From Ascidiaceihabitans donghaensis (GTDB lineage Bacteria > Pseudomonadota > Alphaproteobacteria > Rhodobacterales > Rhodobacteraceae): a stretch of 64,000 nucleotides of DNA. Shown here in pieces: positions 41,511-50,693 of the stretch. The position numbers and the translations under genes were made by a program. Where the stretch lies: positions 682,001 to 746,000 of the forward strand of contig NZ_OMOR01000001.1 of the NCBI RefSeq assembly GCF_900302465.1. Reading direction: 5' to 3'. Every line of letters starts with the position of its first letter. The stretch's first letter is position 1. The notes under the pieces were generated by a model that saw only the letters and a list, made by a program, of their open reading frames with translations, was not told where the DNA came from and did not search any database.

Positions 41511-42671
41511 TTAGAGCTTTTTAAGCAACGCAGGCGTGGGCCACGCATCGGCTGGCAATCCCAGTCTTTGCTGTTCCTTTTGAACCGCGTCGCGGGTGCG
41601 TGCGCCTAGAATACCATCGACTTTTCCGACATCGTAGCCGCGCTTTTGCAGCTTCTTCTGCAGGCGCTTCATTTGATCCCCTGACAATCCTGTGTCCGGC
41701 TTGCCTGCATTGTAAGCAGGTGCCCCTTGCAAGCGCGTGCCGAAATAGGCGGCTGTCAGCACATAGGTAAAGGATTGGTTCCACTCGAAGTAGACATTGA
41801 AGTTGGGGTAAGCCAAGAAGGCCGGCCCTTTGTGTCCTTGCGGCAAAATCAGCGATGCTGGCAGTTTGGCGAGGCGCCCGTTGCGTGGTTGCACGCCCAT
41901 AGCTTGCCAGTCGGCTACGGGTTTCACAGTTTTCAAACCGCTTTGTGACCAGTCCATTGACGCAGGCACTGTGACTTCTTGCAGCCAAGGTTCATTTGCC
42001 CGCCATCCCAAATACCGCAGCATTTTGCCACCCGATGTCAGCGCATCAGGTGCAGAGGTTTTCAACGATACCCGCCCGTCGCCGTCGCCATCGGTGCCGT
42101 TCTCGATAATGTCCAATGGCAGCATTTGCACCATGCCGATTTCGCCGGCCCATGCGCCCGTGGTTGTGGCGGGGTTGAATTGACCGCGTTTGAACAATTC
42201 CATTGCGGCAAAAACCTGAGGCCGAAACAGATTTGGACGGCGGCAATCATGGGCTAATGTGACCAGCGCGTTGGCGGTGTTGAAATTGCCCTGAAAAGCG
42301 CCGTAGTCGGTTTCAAACGCCCAAAACGCCAAAAGCACGTTGCGATTGACACCATAGGAGGCTTCGACCTGATCGAACACATTGTCGTAGCGCCGTGCAT
42401 TTTTGCGCCCCGCTTCAATACGGCTGTTTGAAATCAGGCGCCGCGAAAACTCGATGAAAGGTTTTTGAAAAACACCTTGGGCCCGATCCGCGTTCAGCAC
42501 TTTCTTGTCCTGCCGCACGCCTTTCAAAAATGCATCTGCTGTTCCGGCTGGAATGCCTTTTGCCACGGCTTCGGATTTTATACCGGCTTTGAACTGGTTG
42601 AAGGACCCGCCACATTGGGCATGGACCATGGCAGGCAAACAAAGGGCGGTGACAAAGGCGATAAGGCGCAT
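41511..42671 (-). CDS. Lytic murein transglycosylase (MltB family) with peptidoglycan-binding domain
   Basis: About 386 residues. A signal peptide (residues 1-18, cleavage after VHA) with a cysteine two residues on (AQC) leads to an MltB/SLT-2 domain. The catalytic glutamate is Glu120 in AFWAFETDYGAF, followed by AGEIGMVQMLP near 180. The last 60 residues are a PG_binding_1 domain (LQKKLQKRGYDVGKVDGILGA). It cleaves murein glycan strands in the periplasm for growth or turnover. ATG at 42671 gives a normal signal; the 8-codon longer form does not. It is convergent with smc with no gap. Confidence 0.92.
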   Translation of the reverse strand: MRLIAFVTALCLPAMVHAQCGGSFNQFKAGIKSEAVAKGIPAGTADAFLKGVRQDKKVLNADRAQGVFQKPFIEFSRRLISNSRIEAGRKNARRYDNVFDQVEASYGVNRNVLLAFWAFETDYGAFQGNFNTANALVTLAHDCRRPNLFRPQVFAAMELFKRGQFNPATTTGAWAGEIGMVQMLPLDIIENGTDGDGDGRVSLKTSAPDALTSGGKMLRYLGWRANEPWLQEVTVPASMDWSQSGLKTVKPVADWQAMGVQPRNGRLAKLPASLILPQGHKGPAFLAYPNFNVYFEWNQSFTYVLTAAYFGTRLQGAPAYNAGKPDTGLSGDQMKRLQKKLQKRGYDVGKVDGILGARTRDAVQKEQQRLGLPADAWPTPALLKKL

Positions 42672-42681
42672 GGGCTTCCTT

Positions 42682-43590
42682 TTAAAACAGGGCAATGATC
42701 ACGCACAACACAAGTGCTTTGCCCCACGCTTTCCATAGCATTGTGCAGGCGGCGTCAATCTGTGTTGCGCCGATGGTATGGTTTGCCTGACCGTTGACCC
42801 ATGGGAAATCCCGCATTTCGCCCTCATAGGCCCGCGGACCGGATAAAGCGACATTGATCGCGCGGGCCATGGCGGCCTCGGGCCATCCCGCGTTGGGGGA
42901 CCGATGTTGCCCCGCCTCTTGGGAAATTGCCTTCCAATCGCGCAAAACACCGCCCGCAAAAGCAATAAGCAGTGCTGTCAGTCGCGCAGGAACGAGGTTC
43001 AGAAGATCGTCCAGCTTTGCAGCCCCGTACCCGAAGGCGGCATGGCGTGGTGTCAGGTATCCAATCATGCTGTCTGCGGTGTTGACGATTTTGTAGATCA
43101 ACAAACCGGGCAGCCCCGCAACAAGGAACCAGAAGGCAGGGGCAATGACGCCATCGCTCAGGTTTTCTGCACCGCTTTCGATGGCTCCGCGGGCGATGGC
43201 AGAGGCATCCATATCGCGCGTGTCACGCCCGACGATCATTGCGACCTGCCGCCGTCCTTCGGGCAAAGACATCCGCAATCCACTGGCCACCCGCGCCACG
43301 TGATCCACCAATGACCGTTGGGCGATCAGGATGGCTGCGATTAAAATGCCAACAACACTGCCGAGGTAAGACAGCAGTACGCCGATGCAGCCTGCCACGA
43401 AAACCAGCGCCGCAATCATCAAAATGCCCGTCGTCCGCGACGGGGCTTGGGTGTTGAACTTTTGGTCACACCATCCGATCACTCTGCCCATCAAGACTGC
43501 AGGATGGGGCAGGCGCGACCAAAGCCACTTGGGTTCTCCAGCGATAGCATCCAAAATCAGGGCAAGGCTTAAGGCGATGGCGGTGCTCAT
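42682..43590 (-). CDS. cbiB: Adenosylcobinamide-phosphate synthase
   Basis: A 302-residue membrane protein (called CobD in Pseudomonas nomenclature) that joins aminopropanol phosphate to adenosylcobyric acid in B12 synthesis. It has four to five helices and the family segments [23 protein letters not shown] shortened, [19 protein letters not shown] near 120 and [20 protein letters not shown] chose ATG at 43590, which overlaps the cobC stop (ATGA). Confidence 0.93.
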   Translation of the reverse strand: MSTAIALSLALILDAIAGEPKWLWSRLPHPAVLMGRVIGWCDQKFNTQAPSRTTGILMIAALVFVAGCIGVLLSYLGSVVGILIAAILIAQRSLVDHVARVASGLRMSLPEGRRQVAMIVGRDTRDMDASAIARGAIESGAENLSDGVIAPAFWFLVAGLPGLLIYKIVNTADSMIGYLTPRHAAFGYGAAKLDDLLNLVPARLTALLIAFAGGVLRDWKAISQEAGQHRSPNAGWPEAAMARAINVALSGPRAYEGEMRDFPWVNGQANHTIGATQIDAACTMLWKAWGKALVLCVIIALF

Positions 43591-44537
43591 AGTGCCGCCT
43601 CCAGGCGGTCCCATTGCGTGGGGTGCGGTAGCCCAAGGCGCAGCCAACGATCCGAATACGGGAAAATTCGCGACCAGATATGGGCTTGTGCCAACTTGTC
43701 CTGATAGGCGTGTGCATCGCCTACATCATACAAGCGAAACAGCGTGGTGCCGCCCAAAGGTTTAGCCCCTTTTGCCTGCATCAATGCATCAAGGCGTTCG
43801 GTGTCTTGGCCTAGGCGGGTTCGGGTCCGTGCCGCCCAGTTTTCGTCCCGCAGGGCTGCGGTTCCGATTTGCAATGCGGGGCCTGACACGGGCCACGGTC
43901 CAAGGCGATCTGAAAGTGTTGCGATAAGATCAGGCTGCCCAATCGCAAAGCCCAAACGCAGGCCTGCCAAACCCCAGAATTTACCAAAGCTTTTTAGAAC
44001 GATCGTGTAAGGCTCAGTCGTTCGCCGTACAAGGGATGCGTCGGGGCATACGTCGCAAAAGCTTTCGTCGATGATCTTGAAAGGCGCTGTGATGTCACCT
44101 GCATCCCAAAGCTTTCCGTCGGGGTTGTTGGGATGTACCACAACCTGCGCGTCACAGGTTTCGGCGCGGGTGCCGTCTTGGGAAACTGTTTGGCCTGCGG
44201 CAACAAAGGCTGCGGCGTGTTCATTGTAGGTGGGGCCATGGATATGGACGGTTTTGGCAGCTGACAAATAGGGCATGTTGGCGATCAAGCATGACGCACC
44301 GGGAGCTGCGATGATGGACGCAGAGTGTGGCACATGCCAGAACTGACGCGCAGCTTCGATCAGTGCATCCGCCGCAGCGCGGTCAGGCAAAGCTGTCCAG
44401 CCGTCGGCTGCAATTTCCGGAATACCATACGGCACCGGATTGATACCGGTTGAAAGGTCGATCCATGTGCTGCGTTGGCCGCCATAAGACAGAATCGCTG
44501 CATCCAAGCCGCCTCCGTGATCACGTTTGTTCACCAT
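43587..44537 (-). CDS. cobC: Threonine-phosphate decarboxylase (B12 aminotransferase-like)
   Basis: A 316-residue PLP enzyme of fold type I (CobC in alphaproteobacterial naming, CobD in Salmonella). It decarboxylates threonine phosphate to aminopropanol phosphate, the substrate of the adjoining CbiB. The PLP lysine is Lys186 in [10 protein letters not shown], with the phosphate-binding arginine in GLRLGFAIG and the NPNN-type segment [10 protein letters not shown] near 135. Coupled to cbiB by ATGA. I saw no cobalamin riboswitch in the 120 bases upstream. Confidence 0.92.
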   Translation of the reverse strand: MVNKRDHGGGLDAAILSYGGQRSTWIDLSTGINPVPYGIPEIAADGWTALPDRAAADALIEAARQFWHVPHSASIIAAPGASCLIANMPYLSAAKTVHIHGPTYNEHAAAFVAAGQTVSQDGTRAETCDAQVVVHPNNPDGKLWDAGDITAPFKIIDESFCDVCPDASLVRRTTEPYTIVLKSFGKFWGLAGLRLGFAIGQPDLIATLSDRLGPWPVSGPALQIGTAALRDENWAARTRTRLGQDTERLDALMQAKGAKPLGGTTLFRLYDVGDAHAYQDKLAQAHIWSRIFPYSDRWLRLGLPHPTQWDRLEAAL

Positions 44538-44656
44538 TTTTTTGGGCCTTCTGGGTTCATTTTAAGCGGAATACTGCTTAGAAGGGGGTCACATCTAGCG
44601 AAAACCGGCCTGATTTTCATTTTATCGCAAGACAGGTTAATGATCGCGGTGTCCAG

Positions 44657-44671
44657 TTAATAACTTGTTAA
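44657..44671 (+). promoter_or_regulatory. CtrA-like site upstream of the receiver gene
   Basis: TTAA (44657-44660), seven bases, TTAA (44668-44671), then G where the consensus has C. It lies 65 bases upstream of the receiver-domain ATG, in the position of a regulated promoter. Confidence 0.45.
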
Positions 44672-44736
44672 GACCTTGGGAAGTTATTGGTGGTGCATTG
44701 GGACGCAGTCGATTCACTCTCGGCGCGGAGGAAAAT

Positions 44737-45099
44737 ATGAACGTATTAATTGTCGAAAGCCAGGCACATTTGGGTGCCATTTGGAAACAGCATATGGAAC
44801 GAAATGGTATGATCGTCACATTGGTGACGGGCCATGACGAAGCCATTTCGCATCTTACAGACCATTCACCTGATATTATCATTTTGGATTTGGTGCTGCC
44901 GGACGGCAGTGCGCTGGCGATTTCGGATTTTGCCAGTTTCCGCCATCCGGACGCGCGGGTAATTTTTGTCACAAATACCAGCTTCTTCTCGGACGGATCA
45001 ATCTTTGCGCATGCCAACAACGCATGTGCTTATGTGCAAAGCGCAACACCCCCAGAAGACTTGACCGCTATGGTAGCCCATTACGCTGTGGCGCACTGA
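44737..45099 (+). CDS. Degenerate single-domain receiver protein
   Basis: A 120-residue receiver-like protein. The phosphorylatable Asp51 is kept in IIILDLVLPDGS and a Thr in FVTNTSFF, but the acidic pair at the N-terminus is reduced to VESQ (one acid) and the conserved lysine-proline near residue 102 is replaced (YVQSATP). It may be phosphorylated weakly or act as a pseudo-receiver. The ATG has a strong GGAGG site. It has no partner kinase nearby, and a CtrA-like site is upstream. Confidence 0.85.
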   Translation: MNVLIVESQAHLGAIWKQHMERNGMIVTLVTGHDEAISHLTDHSPDIIILDLVLPDGSALAISDFASFRHPDARVIFVTNTSFFSDGSIFAHANNACAYVQSATPPEDLTAMVAHYAVAH

Positions 45100-45232
45100 G
45101 CGCGGGCAACTCCGGACACGTAGATGGTCGCGTGTCGACAAAAACTATGTCGGAAAGTGATTGAGCCTGCAGCCCATCTGTTGCTAGGTCTGTGACCAAG
45201 TGCGCGATGTCGCGTGCATGGGGGTACAGTAC

Positions 45233-46486
45233 ATGCGTTTTTCCGGCCTGCGGGTTCTGAAAGAGGGATTGACCGGCAACAAGGGGTGGAAACCCCATTG
45301 GCGTGATCCTCAGCCGAAATCCGAATATGATGTGATCATCATCGGAGGAGGGGGGCACGGTCTAGCGACAGCCCATTATCTGGCATCCCAGCATGGCATC
45401 ACCAATGTGGCCGTTTTGGAAAAAGGCTATATCGGCGGCGGGAATGTCGGGCGTAACACAACCATTGTACGCGCCAATTACGGCCTGCCGGGCAACTCGG
45501 AATTTTACAGTCATTCGTTGAATCTATGGGAAGGTCTGGAAGAGGACCTGAACTACAATGTGATGCATTCGCAGCGTGGCATCATTAATCTGTTCAACTC
45601 TGACGGAGCGCGGGATGCGGCGGCGCGCCGTGGCAACCAGATGATATCCCAAGGTGACGATGCTGTGTTGATGGACAACGCGGCTGTGCGCAAAATGATC
45701 CCCTATTTGAATTTTGATCAGACACGGTTCCCGATTTACGGCGGTTTGTATCATCCGCGTGGCGGCACTGCGCGTCACGATGCTGTGGCTTGGGGATTTG
45801 CGCGTGCAGCAGATCAGCGCGGTGTTGATCTTATTCAGCAGTGTGAAGTCACAGGTATTGATATCGTCGATGGCAAGGTTTGTGGGGTTCAGACCACACG
45901 CGGCCCGATCCGTGCCAAAAAAATCGGCATGGCTGCGGCGGGACGTTCTAGCCAGGTGGCCGCTATGGCGGGCATGCGATTGCCTATCGAAAGCCACGTG
46001 CTTCAGGCCTTTGTCACAGAAGGGCTGAAACCCTGCATTGATACTGTCATCACCTACCCGATGGGCCATTTTTATATCAGCCAGTCTGACAAAGGCGGTT
46101 TGGTATTTGGGGGGGCATTGGATTACTATTCCAGCTATGCCGCGCGGGGTAATTTGCCCATGGCAGAACACGTCATTGAAAACGCCATGACCTTGATGCC
46201 CATGATCACCAAAGCCCGGGTTCTTAGGTCGTGGGGCGGCATTATGGATATGTCTTTTGATGGCTCACCGATCATCGACAAAACCCACATTGACGGCCTG
46301 TATCTGAATTGTGGCTGGTGTTACGGGGGCTTCAAAGCCACGCCTGGATCTGGTCATGTGTTTGCGCATTTGATCGCGACGGATCGTCCCCACAAGGCCG
46401 CTGCGGCACATCGTCTGGACCGCTTTCGCACGGGGCGTGGCATCATGGATGAAGAGGCCACCGGGTCTCAGCACAATTTGCATTGA
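45233..46486 (+). CDS. soxB: Sarcosine oxidase subunit beta
   Basis: A 417-residue flavoprotein. With SoxA, SoxD and SoxG it oxidatively demethylates sarcosine to glycine, passing the methyl group to tetrahydrofolate. The FAD loop is IIIGGGGHGLATA at residues 36-48, and HPRGGTARHDAVAWG near residue 172 contains the histidine that carries covalent FMN. GWCYGGFKATPGSG near the C-terminus is typical. I chose ATG at 45233, after GGGGG; a start at 45200 adds eleven unrelated residues. N-methylglutamate dehydrogenase is related, but no gmaS or mgs genes are present. Confidence 0.93.
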   Translation: MRFSGLRVLKEGLTGNKGWKPHWRDPQPKSEYDVIIIGGGGHGLATAHYLASQHGITNVAVLEKGYIGGGNVGRNTTIVRANYGLPGNSEFYSHSLNLWEGLEEDLNYNVMHSQRGIINLFNSDGARDAAARRGNQMISQGDDAVLMDNAAVRKMIPYLNFDQTRFPIYGGLYHPRGGTARHDAVAWGFARAADQRGVDLIQQCEVTGIDIVDGKVCGVQTTRGPIRAKKIGMAAAGRSSQVAAMAGMRLPIESHVLQAFVTEGLKPCIDTVITYPMGHFYISQSDKGGLVFGGALDYYSSYAARGNLPMAEHVIENAMTLMPMITKARVLRSWGGIMDMSFDGSPIIDKTHIDGLYLNCGWCYGGFKATPGSGHVFAHLIATDRPHKAAAAHRLDRFRTGRGIMDEEATGSQHNLH

Positions 46487-46498
46487 GGATGTTTGCGA

Positions 46499-46545
46499 TG
46501 TGGGGAGCCTCCGGCGAGGATGTTTTTAGGAAAATGAATGAAGGG
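46499..46545 (+). repeat. Rhodobacteraceae-type intergenic repeat, one copy
   Basis: The stretch GGGGAGCCTCCGGCGAGGA followed by a T-rich TGTTTTTAGGAAAATGAA tail closely resembles a short repeat I recall scattered between genes in Rhodobacteraceae genomes (GAGCCTCCGGCGGG then TATTTTTGG). It lies in the 85-base gap between soxB and soxD. An internal duplication GAGGATGTTT occurs at its start. I see no second full copy in the window. Confidence 0.5.
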
Positions 46546-46571
46546 CGTGTGCTCTTTTTAGGAGAGACCTG

Positions 46572-46838
46572 ATGCGGTTGCCTTGTCCATTGTGTGGTAC
46601 GCGTGATTTGCGCGAATTCTATTGTCAGGGGACGGCGTTGCCGCGACCGGCATCAGATGCGGATCAGGCGGCTTGGGCGGACTACGTTCATTTGCGTGAT
46701 AACTTGCCCGGCGAGGTGCAAGAGTTCTGGCATCACACCCAAGGGTGTGGCGCTTGGCTTGTGGTCACCCGCAACACTGTGTCCCATGAAATATTGGATG
46801 CAAAGCTGGCGGTGGACCGCAAGGAGACTGCGCCATGA
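46572..46838 (+). CDS. soxD: Sarcosine oxidase subunit delta
   Basis: An 88-residue zinc-binding subunit. Likely ligands are Cys5 and Cys8 (CPLC), His54 and Cys59 (HHTQGCGAW). The TTTTTAGGAGAG stretch upstream is a good ribosome site. The stop overlaps soxA by ATGA. The subunit stabilises the alpha subunit in the tetramer. Confidence 0.94.
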   Translation: MRLPCPLCGTRDLREFYCQGTALPRPASDADQAAWADYVHLRDNLPGEVQEFWHHTQGCGAWLVVTRNTVSHEILDAKLAVDRKETAP

Positions 46839-49753
46839 GAATTGCAGGGAAAGGTCGCGTTGATCGCAGTAAGCCCGTTTCATTCACCTTCGATGGCAAC
46901 AGCTATCGCGGGTTTCAGGGGGATACGTTGGCGTCGGCATTGCTGGCCAATGATGTCCGTTTGGTCGCCCGATCCTTCAAATACCACCGCCCTCGCGGAA
47001 TTTTGACAGCCGGCAGTGAAGAACCCAATGCCCTTGTGACGGTGGGCGCTGCGGGCCATACAGACCCGAATGTTCGCGCCACTGTTCAAGAGCTGTACGA
47101 AGGTTTGCAGGCCCGCTCACAAAACGCATGGCCATCGCTTGAATTTGATGTGATGGCCATCAACGATATTGCGGCGCCGTTTTTGGGTGCCGGATTTTAC
47201 TACAAAACCTTCATGTGGCCGCGCGCTTTCTGGGAACGTGTCTATGAGCCAATTATTCGCCGCGCTGCCGGTCTGGGTGCTTTGAGCGGTGAAGACAATG
47301 CCGACACCTATGAACGCGCCTTCGCCCATTGTGACGTGTTGGTCATTGGGGCGGGGCCTGCCGGTTTAATGGCGGCTTTGACTGCTGCACAGGCCGGTGC
47401 CGATGTCATTTTGGCCGATGAAGATTCTGTAATGGGAGGCCGCCTGAACGCCGAGACCTTGCAGGTTGATGGTCAGCCAGGCGCCGATTGGGCTGCAAGC
47501 GTCGTGGCGCAGTTGGCGGCGATGGACAATGTGCGATTGATGCGCCGCACCACCGTAACGGGTGCCTACGATCAAGGCACCTTTGGCGCATTGGAACGTG
47601 TCAATCACCACACGTCTTTGCGTGATGGAAAAGCCCCGATTGAGACATTCTGGCGGATCGCTGCCAAACACGCCATCTTGTGCGCGGGCGCCCTTGAGCG
47701 CCCCGTAGCGTTCCAAAACAACGACCGTCCGGGCATTATGACGGCAGGGGCGGTGCGGGCCTATCTGAACCGATGGGGCGTGGCGCCGGGCAAGGCGGTG
47801 ACTGTATTTGCCAATAACGATGATGCGCACCGCACAGCCGTTGATTTGATGGACGCAGGTGTTCATGTGGCCGCTGTCATCGACAGCCGCACCCAAGCTG
47901 AAGCGCGTGGCGATTACCACCTGATACGAGGGGCCCATGTGTCCGGAACAAGCGGGCGCAAGTTGCTGGAAAGCATCACGGTGCGCTCGGCCTCCGGAAC
48001 TGAAAACATCGCCACGGATTGTTTGGCGATGTCAGGCGGGTGGAATCCGACGGTGCATATGACCTGTCACATGAACGGGCGACCAACGTGGGATGCCAGT
48101 ATTGCAAGCTTTGTGCCGACACCGGATGCCGTGCCGGGGCTGGTGGCAGCCGGTGCGTGCAACGGTGATTTTTCCACGGCGGCCTGTTTGCGTAGCGGGG
48201 CACAGGCAGCGGCGGATATTTTGAGCTGTGCGGCGGCGGATGTTCCCGACGCCGATGACAGCGCCTACGCGTTAGAGCCGCTTTGGGCCGTCCCCGGAAA
48301 GGGGCGGGCGTGGCTTGATTTTCAGAACGATGTGTCTGTGAAGGATGTAAAGCAAGCGGCTGTCGAAAACTTCCGTTCGGTCGAGCATATGAAACGTTAC
48401 ACGACCCAAGGTATGGCGACCGATCAGGGTAAAAACTCTAACGTTCAGGCTTTGGCAATTTTGGCGGATGCCACAGGGCGCGGTATTCCCGAAACTGGCA
48501 CCACGACATTCCGTCCGCCTTATTCCCCTGTGGCCATCGCGGCGTATGGCGCGGGGGCAGAGGGCAAAGGTTTTATGCCGGAACGCTTTACCACCAGCCA
48601 TGCCGCGACAGTAGATCGCAACGCGCCGATGATTGAGGCGGGTCTTTGGTACCGGCCCAGTTATTTCCCTATCACCGGCGAAACCAACTGGCGGCAATCA
48701 TGTGACCGTGAGGTTGGCTATGTTCGTGAAACTGTTGGCGTGTGTGATGTGTCCACTTTGGGCAAGATCGACATTCAGGGCCCCGATGCGGCGGCGCTGT
48801 TGGATTATGTTTACACCAACATGTTTTCGACCCTGAAGGTCGGGCGCACGCGCTATGGCTTGATGCTGCGCGAAGACGGTCACGTCATGGATGATGGCAC
48901 CACCGCGCGATTGGGTGAACATCACTATGTCATGACCACGACCACAGCTGCGGCGGGCGACGTCATGCGTCATCTGGAATTTGTGACGCAAGTGGTGCGC
49001 CCCGACTGGGATGTGCGTCTTGCGTCCGTGACCGAACAATGGGCGCAGTTTGCCGTTGCGGGTCCACAGGCGCGTGCCCTTTTAAACGGTGTTCTGGATG
49101 TGCCAATCGACAACGAAAGCTGGCCATTTATGGCCTGCGGCGCAGTGTCCGTTGGCGGAGTGCAGGGGCGGTTGTTCCGCATATCGTTTTCTGGAGAGCA
49201 TGCTTACGAGATTGCTGTGCCTTCGCGTTATGGTGATGCGTTGTTCCGCGAATTGGTCGGACGGTCCGAGGCGCTGGGTGGCGGACCTTACGGGATGGAA
49301 GCATTGAATGTTCTGCGTATCGAAAAAGGCTTTATCACGCATGCCGAAATCCATGGACGTGTGACAGCCTTTGATGTCGGCATGGGGCGGATGGTCAGCG
49401 TAAAGAAAGAGTGCCTTGGCAAGGTTATGGCGCACCGCGAGGGGCTTCTCGACGAAGACCGCGAACAAATGATGGGCTTCAAGCCTGTCGGAGCCGTCAA
49501 ACAGCTTACGGCTGGGGCACATCTGTATGAAGAGGATGCAGAGCCCATCGCCCCACATGGACTTGGATATCTGACCTCGGTCGCTTTCTCGCCTACTATG
49601 GGGCATTATCTGGCGCTTGGTTTTGTGCGTGGTGGTGCTTTGCGGAAAGGAGATCGCTTGAAAATGGTAGATGCGGTGCGCGGCATCGAAACTGTGGTCG
49701 AAGTCTGCCATCCGGTGTTTTTTGATCAAGAGGGGGAGCGGGCGCGTGGTTGA
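46835..49753 (+). CDS. soxA: Sarcosine oxidase subunit alpha
   Basis: A 972-residue subunit. The N-terminal 100 residues form a ferredoxin-like region (FTFDGNSYRGFQGDTLASA) without cysteines. Next is a pyridine-nucleotide oxidoreductase module with VLVIGAGPAGLMAALTAA near 168 that binds NAD+. The C-terminal 380 residues form a GcvT-like aminomethyl/folate domain (VCDVSTLGKIDIQGPDA, GMEALNVLRIEKGFI). Length is normal (about 970-1000). It is coupled to soxD and overlaps soxG by 8 bases. Confidence 0.95.
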   Translation: MRIAGKGRVDRSKPVSFTFDGNSYRGFQGDTLASALLANDVRLVARSFKYHRPRGILTAGSEEPNALVTVGAAGHTDPNVRATVQELYEGLQARSQNAWPSLEFDVMAINDIAAPFLGAGFYYKTFMWPRAFWERVYEPIIRRAAGLGALSGEDNADTYERAFAHCDVLVIGAGPAGLMAALTAAQAGADVILADEDSVMGGRLNAETLQVDGQPGADWAASVVAQLAAMDNVRLMRRTTVTGAYDQGTFGALERVNHHTSLRDGKAPIETFWRIAAKHAILCAGALERPVAFQNNDRPGIMTAGAVRAYLNRWGVAPGKAVTVFANNDDAHRTAVDLMDAGVHVAAVIDSRTQAEARGDYHLIRGAHVSGTSGRKLLESITVRSASGTENIATDCLAMSGGWNPTVHMTCHMNGRPTWDASIASFVPTPDAVPGLVAAGACNGDFSTAACLRSGAQAAADILSCAAADVPDADDSAYALEPLWAVPGKGRAWLDFQNDVSVKDVKQAAVENFRSVEHMKRYTTQGMATDQGKNSNVQALAILADATGRGIPETGTTTFRPPYSPVAIAAYGAGAEGKGFMPERFTTSHAATVDRNAPMIEAGLWYRPSYFPITGETNWRQSCDREVGYVRETVGVCDVSTLGKIDIQGPDAAALLDYVYTNMFSTLKVGRTRYGLMLREDGHVMDDGTTARLGEHHYVMTTTTAAAGDVMRHLEFVTQVVRPDWDVRLASVTEQWAQFAVAGPQARALLNGVLDVPIDNESWPFMACGAVSVGGVQGRLFRISFSGEHAYEIAVPSRYGDALFRELVGRSEALGGGPYGMEALNVLRIEKGFITHAEIHGRVTAFDVGMGRMVSVKKECLGKVMAHREGLLDEDREQMMGFKPVGAVKQLTAGAHLYEEDAEPIAPHGLGYLTSVAFSPTMGHYLALGFVRGGALRKGDRLKMVDAVRGIETVVEVCHPVFFDQEGERARG

Positions 49754-50291
49754 TTTGAAACCGAAAACACCGATGGATGGTGTGGTGCCTATCACAATAG
49801 GTGCGATGACCTTGCGCGAAGTGTCTGTGGAGTGCCTGACGTCTCTCGCACCTTACAAGGGTCAGACCAAAGCGGTGTCCGATGCGCTGAAAGTGGCGCA
49901 CGGCATGGCCTTTCCCGCCCCCAACCGTGCAACTGGCAAAGACGGTGCACGTGCGATCTGGTTTGGACGTGAACAAGCGGTGTTGCTGGGACCAGAGCCC
50001 GATGCAGGGTTGGCGCGCCTGTGTGCCGTCACAGATCAGTCGGATGCTTGGGCGGTGGTCGAGCTGTCGGGTGCGGCTGCCCGTGACGTCCTTGCGCGCC
50101 TTACGCCGATAGATATGCGTGACAGCCAATTCAAACGCGGGCACACCGCCCGCACCGACATCATGCATGTGGCCGGATCTATTACGCGCATCGGTGTCGA
50201 CAGCTTTTTGATACTGGTGTTCCGGTCCATGGCGCAGACGTTACTGCACGATTTGGAAAAGGCCATGGCAGGTGTCGCGTCGCGCGGATAA
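49746..50291 (+). CDS. soxG: Sarcosine oxidase subunit gamma
   Basis: A 181-residue subunit with a GcvT/YgfZ-like fold, completing the heterotetramer. Features are VTDQSDAWAVVELSG and LTPIDMRDSQFKRGHTARTDIMH in part (key residues R, H, H), then ITRIGVDSFLILVFRS. I chose GTG at 49746, which has AGGGGGAG seven bases upstream and lies in the soxA end. No glyA or folate genes follow, unlike some sox operons. Confidence 0.92.
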   Translation: MVDLKPKTPMDGVVPITIGAMTLREVSVECLTSLAPYKGQTKAVSDALKVAHGMAFPAPNRATGKDGARAIWFGREQAVLLGPEPDAGLARLCAVTDQSDAWAVVELSGAAARDVLARLTPIDMRDSQFKRGHTARTDIMHVAGSITRIGVDSFLILVFRSMAQTLLHDLEKAMAGVASRG

Positions 50292-50331
50292 GTTGGGACA
50301 AACGATTCCCTTCCTGTGACCGGAGACACCC

Positions 50332-50643
50332 ATGCGCGCCTTTATGATTGCCACAGCTTTTGCCCTGACAGCCGCCACAGCTTCGACTGCGGTTGCCAAC
50401 CAAAGCAAAGAACAAGATTGCTCATATCAAGCCGAAGTGGTCGCGGCCATCCAGCAAGCCCGTATTGATCGTGTCAAAGAGGCCAATGTGGTCGAAGCTA
50501 TTGCCGCGACGAACCCCGAGTGGCCCGAGAAATACAACAACATTGTGCCTGTGCTGGCCGGTCCAATCTATGACGTCAAACGCCGCGATCTCAAAAACAC
50601 CGATTTGGGTGCGCAATGGAAGACAGCGTGCATCGGTTCTTAA
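50332..50643 (+). CDS. Secreted small protein of unknown function
   Basis: A 103-residue protein with a signal peptide (about residues 1-22, cleavage after AVA). The mature 80 residues are mostly helical with two cysteines (near residues 30 and 101) that could form a disulfide. I recognise no family. It lies 40 bases after soxG and 50 before dnaG on the same strand. Confidence 0.72.
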   Translation: MRAFMIATAFALTAATASTAVANQSKEQDCSYQAEVVAAIQQARIDRVKEANVVEAIAATNPEWPEKYNNIVPVLAGPIYDVKRRDLKNTDLGAQWKTACIGS

Positions 50644-50693
50644 ATGCTTGGGGTGGACTCGACTCTGGCGCTGTGTGCCCCAATATATAAGAT

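Noticed and set aside
44538-44660. Possible cobalamin riboswitch upstream of cobC
   Set aside because: I looked on the minus strand for the B12 box and the GCCACTG segment and found neither.
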